This document shows, piece after piece, positions 25,127 through 36,000 of a stretch of DNA of 61,395 nt (the stretch's first letter is position 1; each line of letters begins with the position of its first letter). The notes under the pieces are model-generated. The model was not told where the DNA came from, searched no databases, and was given only the letters and a program-made list of their open reading frames with translations. The DNA is from a virus: positions 1 through 61,395 of IMG/VR virus record IMGVR_UViG_3300050821_005455; one strand, 5' to 3'. Both the position numbers and the translations under genes were made by a program.

Positions 25127-26253
25127 ACCCGCCGCCGAGTAGCGGCGCGTTGCCACAGCCGGCCCCGGTCAGCATCGGGGTCAGTTCTCCAGCAACCGGG
25201 CTGCTTTCGCAAGGCTCCTCGGCAGCCTCGCCTACCGTGGGCAATAAAACGCAGACTCCGCCGCCTGCGCTTGGAAGCGGACTTACTCCTGAATCAGCAA
25301 CGAATTTCAACACGCCACCGGGCACTGTTTCACCAGCCTCTGTCTCGACGTATACCGCGGCAATGGGCAATGTGGGCTCCTCGACGGCGAGCCAGATCGA
25401 AGCGCTCTCTACCGGATCGGCCACTGACTTCAACGCTGCCTCTCTTGGCGGCGGCCAGGATTCAACCAATGCAGCAACGCAACTCAACAATATCACCTCC
25501 TCGAACTCTCCCGCGATGCAGCTTGCCGCTCAGCAGGGATACCTCTCGGCTGCTGGTAGAGGTCTTGGCAACTCAAGCCTTGCTTCGGGAGCGAGCGAGG
25601 CGGCTCTCGTCGCAGGCGCAACGCCCTTAGCACAACAGAATGCTCAAGAAGCGGAAGCAGCGAAAGCGCAGAATGCGCAACTCAATACTCAAGCGAGTGA
25701 GTTCAACTCGGCGCAAAAGACTGCGGCGCAGGAGCAGCAGGCTTCGCTCAACACTCAGAACAGCCAGTTCAATGTATCGACTCAGGCCGCGATGGCCCAG
25801 TTCAATGCGCAGAACGTAACTACCGCAAACGCAACCACTGCGAACGCGCAGAACTCGATGAAGCAGCTCGCCCAGCAGTTGACCACTCAATTGAAAAATA
25901 CATATACGAGCGGCCAGCAGGCGCAGGCTCTCGCGAACGTACAGGGGCAATGGAGCTCGCTTATATCCTCGAACTCGGCAGCGGCGAGCCTTTACGGCCA
26001 GATGCTATCGAGTATTGGCTCGATGATGAACAACCAGAATCTAACTCCGGAACAGGCATCCGCCGGCATAACCGCGATGATCACGCAGATGAACTCGGCG
26101 CTTACTGTGATGAACGAGATTCAGGGAGGTACCAATATTGCGGGCGGCGTGACGCCCTCAGGCCCTAATGCCACTGGTGGCGCAGGCGGCCAAAATACAG
26201 TATTCCCGACCGGGCCCTACACGCCCAATCAGAGACCGACATTCGCACCATAG
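25099..26253 (+). CDS. Internal (ejection) protein candidate 1
   Basis: 384 residues of Ala/Gln/Asn/Ser-rich sequence. An alpha-helical stretch (about 175-260) is unusually rich in AQxNAQxNTQ units. Such composition between fibre genes and the giant polyvalent protein is typical of internal core proteins ejected with the DNA in podoviruses. GAGGT site before the ATG. Confidence 0.6.
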   Translation: MAAASTNNLNPPPSSGALPQPAPVSIGVSSPATGLLSQGSSAASPTVGNKTQTPPPALGSGLTPESATNFNTPPGTVSPASVSTYTAAMGNVGSSTASQIEALSTGSATDFNAASLGGGQDSTNAATQLNNITSSNSPAMQLAAQQGYLSAAGRGLGNSSLASGASEAALVAGATPLAQQNAQEAEAAKAQNAQLNTQASEFNSAQKTAAQEQQASLNTQNSQFNVSTQAAMAQFNAQNVTTANATTANAQNSMKQLAQQLTTQLKNTYTSGQQAQALANVQGQWSSLISSNSAAASLYGQMLSSIGSMMNNQNLTPEQASAGITAMITQMNSALTVMNEIQGGTNIAGGVTPSGPNATGGAGGQNTVFPTGPYTPNQRPTFAP

Positions 26254-26263
26254 GGAGCCTTGA

Positions 26264-26692
26264 TTGAAGATCAGGGGAATGCAGAGAGCCGACGAACCGT
26301 TCATTCGGGGCGCCGGGGAAGCGTTGGCAGCCGAACTATATCCGGAACTCATTCCGGACATGGGCAAGGAAGTAGAGCTGCTCCGGCGAGCAGAATACGC
26401 TAGGGTGATTGGAGAAGTGGGAAGGCCACACTCTGCGTTGATCGCATTGGCGAGCAACAATGTATGGGCGACCAAGAGACATGCAGCGGTCGTCCTCTGG
26501 TACGGCGAGAAGTCGGGCGGCGTGAGATTGCTCTGGGACTTCAAGCGTTGGACGCAAGAGCAGAATTTACTGGTGGCTGCGGTGACGGACGACCACGACA
26601 TGGCAACGAACGCGAGAGCAATTTTGAGAGCAATAGGTTTCGAGCAGCGCGGAGGGGCTTTCATGTACTTTCCGCGCGGCTCCAAGAGGTGA
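26264..26692 (+). CDS. GNAT-like acetyltransferase
   Basis: 142 residues from TTG. The strand order and the terminal AILRAIGFEQRGGAFMYFPR, where GNAT proteins have their last helix and FEQ strand, suggest the fold; the pyrophosphate loop (R/QxxGxG) is not obvious, so activity is uncertain. Similar small GNAT-like proteins lie among ejection genes of other podoviruses and may be structural. Confidence 0.55.
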   Translation: MKIRGMQRADEPFIRGAGEALAAELYPELIPDMGKEVELLRRAEYARVIGEVGRPHSALIALASNNVWATKRHAAVVLWYGEKSGGVRLLWDFKRWTQEQNLLVAAVTDDHDMATNARAILRAIGFEQRGGAFMYFPRGSKR

Positions 26693-26696
26693 CCAC

Positions 26697-27851
26697 ATGG
26701 GTTGGCTATCGATAGTTATCGGAGTGGTGGCGGTTGTCGGCGCGGTTTTCACCGGCGGATCGACACTCGCACTTCTTGCGGGCGGCCTAGCTCTCGCATC
26801 CGCAGTGGCGCAGCAAGGATGGCTAGGTGGAGGATTGAAGAATTTCTTCAACTCAAGTATCGGCAAAGATCTCACTTTGGCCGCGAGTGTCGCCTCCATC
26901 GGCTCTTCGATCGCAAATGTCGCAACCAGCGCTTCAAGTACGGCTGCCACAGCAGACCAAACCGCTGCCAGTGCCGCGGCAAGTTCAGGTGCGAATGGGG
27001 GACTCAACGCGGCCGGTTTGCCGAATGATGTCGCGGCGCCCGCTGCCGACGCTTCAAGTGTGGCGCAAACGGGGGCTGCTGCAACCGGCGCGGCAAATAG
27101 CGCGGCGCAGACGCCAAGCCAATTCTTGAATAGCGTGCTAGACCCGACGAACAGTGTGGGCTCGTTCGCTGGTGCTCAAGCCAATGATGCAACACTCGCT
27201 CCAGGACTCTCGAGCGCTCAAGATGTGCAACAAGCCAATGCGGCATCGTCCGCATCCAACACGACTGCGGCCACCACAGAAGGCAATACGCAGCAGGCTG
27301 CGGGAGCGGCTGCCGGGAATGCGCCGACGCCAGGGACTCCGACCGCTCAAGCGGGGGCTGCAGCAAATGGTGGAACTCCTGGAGCAGCCAACGCCGCGCC
27401 GGGGTCAGAGCCGGGGGCCTATCCCGGAGAAGCGACCAACCCGAGCATGCTGTCACAAGCCGGAAGCTTCTTGAAGCAGAATCCGAGCGCGGCGCTGATT
27501 GGTGGTCAGGCGCTCTCCGGACTCGCGCAGGGCGCCATGGGCCAGAAGTCGATGCAGGAGCAGATTGCTGCGGAACAGTGGGCCAGCCAACGATGGGCCA
27601 ATCCGCAGCTTGCTGCTCAATTTGAGACAGCAGCGGACCAACCGGTCAATGTGCCCGGTGGATATTTGCAGCGCGCGGCGGCCGTGCGCAGCATGGTCTC
27701 TGGCGCCGGCGGCACTGCGCAACCGGGCTCGCAGCCCTCGTCTGCTGCGCCGGCGTCGACAGTCGCCCCGGTCGGAATGGGGCCGTCGCCCAATGGCGGA
27801 TCGGTGCCAGTGCTCGGAATGAATGCAACTCCACGCGGCGGGGTAATTTAA
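26697..27851 (+). CDS. Internal (ejection) protein candidate 2 with N-terminal membrane helices
   Basis: 384 residues. Residues 3-45 contain two hydrophobic Gly/Val/Ala helices (SIVIGVVAVVGAVFTGG, LALLAGGLALASAVA), followed by a long Ala/Ser/Thr/Gly-rich region. A membrane-inserting head on a low-complexity body fits a protein that forms the trans-envelope channel during DNA entry. Confidence 0.6.
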   Translation: MGWLSIVIGVVAVVGAVFTGGSTLALLAGGLALASAVAQQGWLGGGLKNFFNSSIGKDLTLAASVASIGSSIANVATSASSTAATADQTAASAAASSGANGGLNAAGLPNDVAAPAADASSVAQTGAAATGAANSAAQTPSQFLNSVLDPTNSVGSFAGAQANDATLAPGLSSAQDVQQANAASSASNTTAATTEGNTQQAAGAAAGNAPTPGTPTAQAGAAANGGTPGAANAAPGSEPGAYPGEATNPSMLSQAGSFLKQNPSAALIGGQALSGLAQGAMGQKSMQEQIAAEQWASQRWANPQLAAQFETAADQPVNVPGGYLQRAAAVRSMVSGAGGTAQPGSQPSSAAPASTVAPVGMGPSPNGGSVPVLGMNATPRGGVI

Positions 27852-27852
27852 A

Positions 27853-29034
27853 ATGGCTTTCCTCGACAAGGCAAAAGAGCACAGCAAGAAGAAAAAGCAC
27901 CCGGCTGCGGAAGCTCCGCCGTCAGCCGACGAAGAGAGCCAAAGCGATGAGAGCGCAGCTCCCGAGGGCGGTGGCGCTCAAGATAGCGAGAGCGAGCCCC
28001 CAAGCCAAGGTGGCACTGCTGCAGGAGCCGGCGCTGGCGGAACTCCGGATGCCCCACAGGCAGGCGGCAATCAGCCCACGGGTTCCGCTGAGGATCAAGG
28101 CAGCGACGAGGACTCCGATTCCGATCAGGACCAAGATGGCAGCGGCGGGCCACAAGGCGGTGACGACAGCGACAGCGGCGGGCAAGATGGCTCTCCCGGG
28201 GGTGGATCGGATGACAGTACTTCTCAGGCGCTCGGCGGTCAAGATCCCGGAGATCCATCTCCCGCACAAGCGCAGGGCGCCGCAGCGGCAGCGGGCGGAA
28301 GTTTGCAAGAGTTCAAAGATGCGGTAGGCCCGGATGGAGAGCCGGACTTCTCCAAGATCCCATTGCCGCCAGCATTATCCGCGGAGCTTGACAAAGCCAA
28401 GGATGCTCTCAATCAGGCGCTCTATCAGAATGAGAAAGTCGCGCGTGCGGTAATTCAAGCCGTGGTCCCTGGGCAGCAATTGCCTGCGGCCGCTGCGCAC
28501 ATGACGCTGGTCATTGTCTCATCCATCAACAAGAAGTTACTGTTCTCGAAGAACGCACCACAATTAGTGCTGCCTATTGTGCAGTTAACGCTCAATCACA
28601 TACTAGATATGGTGGAGCAGGTCCGTAAAGCTCAAATCCCTGACAACCAGGCAGTCGGAGCGCTCGGGCTGGCCCAAGAAGGAGTGATGCGGATGTTCGG
28701 CGTGTCGAAGCAGCAAGTCGCGAATCTGAAATCGCATTTGCCGCCCTCGATGGTTTCGAAGTATCAAGCGCACTACAAGAATGCGCATGCATATGCGACG
28801 CAAGGGCAGCAGGGTAGTGCACAGGGCGCATCAGGAGGCCCACCGGGCGGCGCGGCTCCTCAAGGCCCAGCCGGGGGACCAGAAGGAGCGTCTCAAGGTT
28901 CCACTCCGTCTCAGGCCCCCGGCGGCGCAGCACCGCCCAGTGGAGGCGGCATGGTATCGCAGGGCGCTCAAGCTGCGCAAGGTGGCGCTGAGCCGAGCGG
29001 CCCAAGCCAGGAAGAGCAGGAGGAACAAGAATGA
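27853..29034 (+). CDS. Internal (ejection) protein candidate 3, acidic disordered plus helical domain
   Basis: 393 residues. Basic start with KKKKHPAAEAPP (the HPAA motif again), then about 130 residues of Gly/Asp/Ser/Gln disorder, a folded helical domain (about 160-310) and a Gly/Pro/Gln tail. ATGA overlap with the next gene. Charge segregation suggests binding to DNA or packing in the head. Confidence 0.6.
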   Translation: MAFLDKAKEHSKKKKHPAAEAPPSADEESQSDESAAPEGGGAQDSESEPPSQGGTAAGAGAGGTPDAPQAGGNQPTGSAEDQGSDEDSDSDQDQDGSGGPQGGDDSDSGGQDGSPGGGSDDSTSQALGGQDPGDPSPAQAQGAAAAAGGSLQEFKDAVGPDGEPDFSKIPLPPALSAELDKAKDALNQALYQNEKVARAVIQAVVPGQQLPAAAAHMTLVIVSSINKKLLFSKNAPQLVLPIVQLTLNHILDMVEQVRKAQIPDNQAVGALGLAQEGVMRMFGVSKQQVANLKSHLPPSMVSKYQAHYKNAHAYATQGQQGSAQGASGGPPGGAAPQGPAGGPEGASQGSTPSQAPGGAAPPSGGGMVSQGAQAAQGGAEPSGPSQEEQEEQE

Positions 29035-29993
29035 GCTTCATGAGCGGCATGGGCGCCCTGAAGGGCTTGGGCGAGGGAGTAACTGAAGCCGGCGAGGTTG
29101 GCGTCAAGCGCCAGCAGATGGAGCGCCAGAATCAGATGGAGACGAATCGGCAGGTCATGCTCCAGAAAATGTCGCAGGAATTCCAGTCTGGCGAAGCCGC
29201 AAAAGGCCGATCCTTCCAAGCAGAGCAGACGCAACGCGAGATCACTGGACGCTCGAACGTTGCGCACTTTGAGCAAGAGCAGCAGAACCTTCGCGCGGGG
29301 CAAGAACGACAGAGCAAAGAGAAGGTGGCTGGGCAGCACGAAGAAGCGGCGACCGAGCGCGCCGGCATCATGGCCTCGAGCCGGTTGGGTTCCGCAGCGA
29401 TCCGCACGGGACAGGGCACCAAGGATAAGCCGGACTTCACCATTTCGCACATCGCTGTCACGCCGAAGGACGCCAACGGAAAGCCCGTGCTCGGCGCGGC
29501 ACCTGAAACGCATCTCGTTGCTGTACACAAGAGTGGACAGCAGTACATGCAGGTCGGAGGCACCGTAGACCCGCAAACCGGAATGCCGGTAGGCGGCAAA
29601 ATGGTGCTCTTCGATGCCCAACGCAATCAGCCCATGGATCTTGCAACACGACCTCGACCGAACGCCGGCGCCGTGTCGGATCTCATTCAAAACCCGAATG
29701 AGGACCACGCAATGGCGTTTCAACAGCGGTACGGCTATCTTCCGTCTGAGTACTTCGGCGCCGCGCACCAACAGGCCCAGCAGAGTCAGCAGAGTTCGGC
29801 GAGCGCCTCCGCGAAATTCCCAGTGTTCAACTACTTCGGAAAAGGTGCGCAAGTTACCCACTCGATCCCGGTGGGTGGGAGTCCCGGCGGGAATCAAGGA
29901 GAGGGCTCGGGGCCCAGCGGCGGCAGCGGCGAAGAGCCGAACGAGAATGAGAGCGCTGATATGGAAGCGGCCGAGGGCGGCCCGACACCGTAG
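29031..29993 (+). CDS. Internal (ejection) protein candidate 4
   Basis: 320 residues. Residues 20-120 are a Gln/Glu/Arg coiled coil; the C-terminal third is flexible, Ser/Gly/Gln-rich and ends acidic. No enzymatic motif. The gene precedes the giant protein by 40 bases and is probably part of the same ejectosome. Confidence 0.6.
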   Translation: MSFMSGMGALKGLGEGVTEAGEVGVKRQQMERQNQMETNRQVMLQKMSQEFQSGEAAKGRSFQAEQTQREITGRSNVAHFEQEQQNLRAGQERQSKEKVAGQHEEAATERAGIMASSRLGSAAIRTGQGTKDKPDFTISHIAVTPKDANGKPVLGAAPETHLVAVHKSGQQYMQVGGTVDPQTGMPVGGKMVLFDAQRNQPMDLATRPRPNAGAVSDLIQNPNEDHAMAFQQRYGYLPSEYFGAAHQQAQQSQQSSASASAKFPVFNYFGKGAQVTHSIPVGGSPGGNQGEGSGPSGGSGEEPNENESADMEAAEGGPTP

Positions 29994-30033
29994 CGGGGCC
30001 GCGGCTTTAAGCCGTCGTCCTAGGAGTTGAAGA

Positions 30034-33000
30034 ATGGCAGATCAAAGCACAGGCAATGCATGGCTCGACTCGTTCGGCCCAGACACCCCGCCACCAGGAC
30101 AGCCATCCAATCCGCCATCCGCAAGCAGCCAATCGGCGCCGCCCAATCTTCCTCCGGGAGCGCACGACGTCGAAGAGGTTCCAACCGGGAACCAGGCGCA
30201 AGTTGATCGCTGGAAGAAGACCGGCAAAGGCCCAGACGGCAAACCCCATCCGGCTATGGTGCTCGATACACAGGCGCCGACCACCGGCAACTCGTGGCTT
30301 GATCAATTCGGCGCCGAATCTCCTCCAGAGCCGCCTCCGCCGGCGCCACCAACACCGCCTCCCGGACTATGGGACCGCGCCAAGGCCGCAGCCGGAGAAG
30401 CCTATCAGGGCGCGGTCGACGCGACGAGCCGCGGCATGGATCAGTTCCATCAAGCGGACCTCTCGGCGGGTTCAAAGCTCCACGAGCCGATCTCAGGAGA
30501 GGACGGTCTCTTCACCCGCTTCGCCAAGAATTATGTTCAGAGCCGCGACTCCGCCAATCAGCAGATGCAGGAGGCGGGCAACTTCGAAGCCAACTCCGGC
30601 GCCGGCGCCGTTGATCCGCGCAATGTCGCCGCCTTCGCCGCGAAGGCATCGCTCGCCCTCCTGAACGAGGGTTTTTCGATGACCGGGATCCCGGCAGCGA
30701 TCACTACACTCATGTCCCAGCCGACGCAGCAGCTCCTCGATGCAGGCGCCGATGCACTCAACAAATCCGGTATGGTCAAGCAAGGAGCCGCCGGAGAGAA
30801 GGGCTTCGGGATCACCACTGGAGACGTCACGCAGGCTGCGGTGAGTGGCGGGGACCTTCTTGATCAGGTTTATCAGAATATCGTCCCCATCGGTCCGCAC
30901 ATGCTCCGCGAAGGCGAAACCGTGCAACACGCAGCGCAGGCCGCTGAGCCGGTGGCGCCCCCGGGAACTCTCGCCGGGCGCCGTGCGCGCTTCGACATAC
31001 AGGAGAATCCTGAGACCATGATGGAGCACGCCCAGGCGGCCGCCATGAAGACGGTCGAGGCAGCGGGCGGCGACAAGCTCTCTCAAGTGGTCGCGGCAAC
31101 GGACGTCAACGCGACGATGGGTGCGCATTACCATGCAGGCGAGTACGAGGGTCATGTCGCTACTCGGCATGCCCAAGTTGCGGAAGAGGCGGAAGCTGAG
31201 GCCGCGCAAGCTGCTGAAGAACAACGGAATAACGCCTTCGAGCAATTCCAGGCGAGCGATGCAGGCAAGGCCGCCGCGGGCAAGACGCCGGACGATATCT
31301 GGGCTGAGCACGAGGGCGAGCAGCAAGCGGCCAAGGAAACGGACTTCGGCAAGGCCTTGAATCAGAAAGGCGAGCAGGAAATCGAGCGCGGCGAGACACT
31401 GGTCGCGGGGGCTGAGAAGGGAGGAGCGACGGAGCCTGGGCCGACGATCGGCGAGGCGTTGCCAGAGGAGATCGTAAAAGCTCTCAGGAGCCTCCAGGAG
31501 CGGCGCGCAACTGAGGCGCCCGAGAGTACGATCCCTAAGGAGGTCGCGGCACGGATCAAGGCAGCGACGCCAGAGGGCGAAGATTTCAAGCCATTGCTGC
31601 CGGGAGCCCGGGGCGAGGAGCCCCCAGCAAGCGTCAAGGCTTCTCCGCTGGCCGCGCGGCGCGCGGCAGCCGAGGCCCCGCCTAAGGTTTCTCCGGAAGA
31701 TGCGGCTATGGCTGGTGCGAAAGAGGTGCAGGCCGCGCGCGATGCCGCCAAGCAGTTTCCCGAAGCGTTGAAGGGCCCGGCGCCAGAGCCCGAGATTGTT
31801 CTTGCTGAACAGCCAAAGCCTGTCAAAACACCTACGGCCGAGCAGTCAGAGCCTGTCAAACCGGCGACGCTAGCCGATAAGCGCATGCAGGCAATTAAGG
31901 CGGCCGCCGAGAAGCGCCAGATGGCTGCTCCTACCCCGGAGATGAAGGCTGAATCGCCGGAGCCGGTCGTTGGCGCCACGAAAATCGCCGGCGAGCCGGT
32001 CGCGATCCAAGTACCCCGCGGTCAAGTCCGCAACGGCGGGAGGAAGCTTGAGGCCGACTATGGCGAGTTCACGGGGCACACCGGTGCAGACGGTGACAAC
32101 GTGGACGTGCTGATAGGGCAGCATCCTAGCGACAAGCACTTCATCGTGGATCACCTTGATTCTGATGGAGTTTTTGAGCAACACAAGGTTCTGTCAAATT
32201 TCTCCAACAAGCTCGAAGCGATGCGCGCTTACCGCGCACAATACCCGGACAATCCGCAGCCCCATGTATCTGAAATCAACTCTACGCAGCTTAAGGGATG
32301 GTTAAACGCGCCTGAGCGGATGCGCGACGGGCCCTTCGACGTCACAGGCACGGCAAGGGCGTCAGCGCATGCGCAGGGAGAGACTGCGGGCATCAAGGGC
32401 CGCGCGCGCTTCCGTGAGGCGCCTACCGAGGTCAACGGGAGTGGAGAATCGTCGGCTAGCCTAGAAGCCATACGACGCAATAACCTAGAAACGGCCGAAG
32501 GCCGCACTCGCCACCAGATCGACCCAGACGGCAACGCCATGCCTCTGACAGGCGTCGATGCGGTCGACGCCAAGGCGCCCAAGGGGCACATCATCGTGCA
32601 GGGCAACGGCGAGGGCGGCCACAAGATCCTTGACCGCGGCGGCCTCTCGCAACTCCACGCTAACGGTTTGCTGAACCGCGCTCGAGCGACTGGAGGCCTA
32701 GAGCAGCACCCGGGCACCTTCCGAGACCACGTAGCGGCCGACAATGCCAGAGCGCGCCCGGTGAGCCGACTAGAGGCGCAGCGCACCCTCTCGCCGTTCC
32801 TGGACAAGGTCGGCCGGAAGAACGTCGAAGTCCATCAGGACGTGTCCACTCTTCCCGACAATCTCAAGCGGGATATCGTGGCGGGAAACCATAGCCCCCG
32901 CGGAGTCTATGACCCGAACACGGATACGGTCCACATCATAGCGGGCGCGCACGACAGCCATGCCGATGTGCTGAAAACCGCCGTCCACGAAATGACCCAT

Positions 33001-36000
33001 AAAGGCCTCTCTGCAGTGTTTGAGAACGATGCAGAGTATACCCGGACGATGAACGACGTCTACCGCGGAGCGACCGATCGCAAGTGGCTGAATGATTACG
33101 CCGCCCAGCACAATATCGATGCGCGCACTCGCTCCGGTAGGCAACTGCTTGCCGATGAGTATGCGGCGCACCTCGCCGAGAACGTGGACAAAGATCCCTC
33201 GGTCTGGCAGAAGATCGTCGACGGAGTGCGCGCGGGCTTGCGCAAGATGGGCGTCGTCCGGGATTGGAACGACAACGATATCCGGGCGCTCGTCCGTCGC
33301 GCGCAGAGTGCTCTCGTCCAGCACGATCCCGACGCAGCGGCCGCGTTCAAGGACAAAGGAATCCGGTACGCAGAGCAGGATGAGGGCGCGCCTAAGGTCC
33401 CCGACGACCACCCCCTTGCTGTGGCGCACAAGCTCGGCAAGACGATGGAGGATCAAGCGAACTACAATCCGGGCTTCGTGCGGTCCCGGCTCGATTATCT
33501 CGAGAAGAAAGGCGTCTCGCAGCCAGATAACGGCCTCCAGTTCCTGGGCTTGCGGAATCTCAAAGACATGAACGTCGCAGCGAGGATGCCGGATGTTGAG
33601 AAGTTCATCCGCACGCACGATCAGATGACCGGCCGCCGCGGCCAGATCATGGAGGAGCGCGCGGCGACCACTCGCGATTGGAGCCGATGGATCTCGAAGA
33701 ACAAAGAGCAAGGAAAGAACCTCGGCGAGCTGATGCACTCATCGACGCTTGCCGGGGTAGATCCATCGAAGCCGTTCAAGGAGCGTTGGCCGGGCTCGGC
33801 CGATGTCACGCAGCAGGCTGCAGACAAGATGCGCAAGACCTACTACGACAAGGCTTCAAAGGTCTACAACGCACTGGATCCAAAGGGCAAGGAGCTCTTC
33901 AACAAAGTCCGCGATGATTATTCGCAGCACCGTCAGCAAGTCTTCGATGCGCTTGAGCGAAGGATCAACGAGTCCGCCGCAGCGGACACAACAAAGAAGT
34001 CCCTCGTGACGGCCTTGCGTCAGAAATTCGAGTCTGGGCGGGTCCAAGCTCCCTACTTCCCATTGCAACGCTTCGGAGATCATTGGGGCGCCGCCAAGGA
34101 CGCGGACGGCAACACCGTCTCATTCAGTCGGTTCGAGACCTCGGGCGAGAAGAAGGCGTGGCTCGCCGAGATGAAGAACGCCGGCTACGACGTCAAAGGC
34201 GGCGAGCGCATGGATTCGAAGTCCATGATGGAGCAGATCAATCCGGACTTCGTCAAGAAAGTAACGCAGCTCGCGAAAGAGGCGGATCCTTCGGGAGAGC
34301 TAGCCGACAGCATTTGGCAAGAATATCTTCGCGCAATGCCGGAGATGTCGATGCGCAAGCATTTCATCCACCGGCAAGGCCGGCTCGGATACTCGATGGA
34401 CGCGATGCGCGCCTATTCCTACAACAGCTTCCATGGGAGCCATCAGCTCGCCCGGCTTGAATATGGCAACAGGCTCGACAACCACATCGAGCAGATCAAG
34501 CAGCAAGCGCAGGCGCTGAATGATGCCGACCCGTCGAGTGCAGATGCCAAGTGGGCGAACGCCACGGCTCGAGAGATGCAGCGGCGCTACGACTGGATCA
34601 AGAACCCGCGAGCCTCTTCATGGGCAAGCGCGCTTACGAAGTTCGGCTTCGGCTGGTATCTGGGCGCCGCGCCCGCCACCGCGTTCCGCATCTTCAGCCA
34701 GAACCCGATGATTGCCTCCCCGGTGCTCGCGAGCTATCACGGGCAGATTGGAGCCACTAAGGAGCTCTCAAGAGCATCGGCGCAGTGGGCGCTGTCCCGC
34801 GGCGGTCTCGGCGACACGCTCCGGGGCGATGAGCGCAAAGCCTTCGATACGGCGCGGGACATGGGTGTCTTCTCCTCGACCGCGACTCAGGATCTTGCCA
34901 GCTCCTCGGCAGGCGGAAACATCACTGGGTGGAGGGCCGCCGTGTACCGAGAAATGGGCCGGATGTTCAACGCAATGGAGCACCACAATCGCCAGACGAC
35001 GTACCTTGCGGCGTACCGGCTCGGCAAGCAGCAAGGGATGGACCATGATACTGCAGTCGAGCACGCCACCGATCGGACCTGGGACTCTCACTTCGATTAC
35101 ACGAACGCCAACAGGCCGCGCGTGCTCCAGAATGATTTCGCCAAGGTCGCGTTCCTCTTCAAGCAGTATTCCTGGGGCATTACCTACCGGTTGGCGCGCG
35201 ATGCGCGTGATATGCTCAACAACGATCCCTCGATGACGGATGCCGATCGCTCGATCGCAAGGAAGACGTTCGCCGGGATGCTGTCCCGCCAGATGATTTG
35301 GGGCGGCATGACCGGGCTTCCGCTATATTGGGCAGCGCGGGCTGGCATCAATGCGATGCTGGGAGATAAGGACCAACCGTACGACGTCGACGCCGCACTC
35401 CATAACCATCTCGAGCAGTCACTCGGGCACTGGGCCGCCGACTCGATCATGACCGGCCCGATGGGGGCGACGACTGGCGCCTCTCTCGCTTCCGGCGCCT
35501 CCTATAATGATCTCTGGTACCGGCCGCCGGCGATGGATGAGAACGCCAGTGGCACCTGGTCGGATCTTACCGGGCAATTCATGGGCGCGATCCCCCAGAT
35601 AGGCGCGCAGTTCGCGCAGGGCGCGCAGATGATCCACGACGGGAACACGGAGCGCGGGTTCGAGCACTTCCTGCCTCCGGCGCTCTCCGGCGTCGCCAAG
35701 GCCATCCGATACGCCAAGCAAGGCGTCACTAATCTTTCCGGCGAGTCGGTGATGAAGCCCGAGGAACTTAACAGTTACGATCTTGCTCTCCAAGCGCTCG
35801 GCATGACACCCCAGAAGGTGGCTGACCGGTATGCCCAGAACACAACTTTGAAGAATATCTCGAAAGAAATAATGGCGCGAAAAACGTTTCTGACCAACAG
35901 CTTAGAGCGCGCGGCGTCGATGGACGACGACAAAGAGGTGGCAGCGCTACAGGCGCAGATCGAGCACTTCAACAACGAGAATCCAGGCGTTGCCATCGGC

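Noticed and set aside
32770-33738. 322-codon minus-strand frame opposite the giant protein
   Set aside because: Antisense of the HEMTH/polyvalent region; no start signal.
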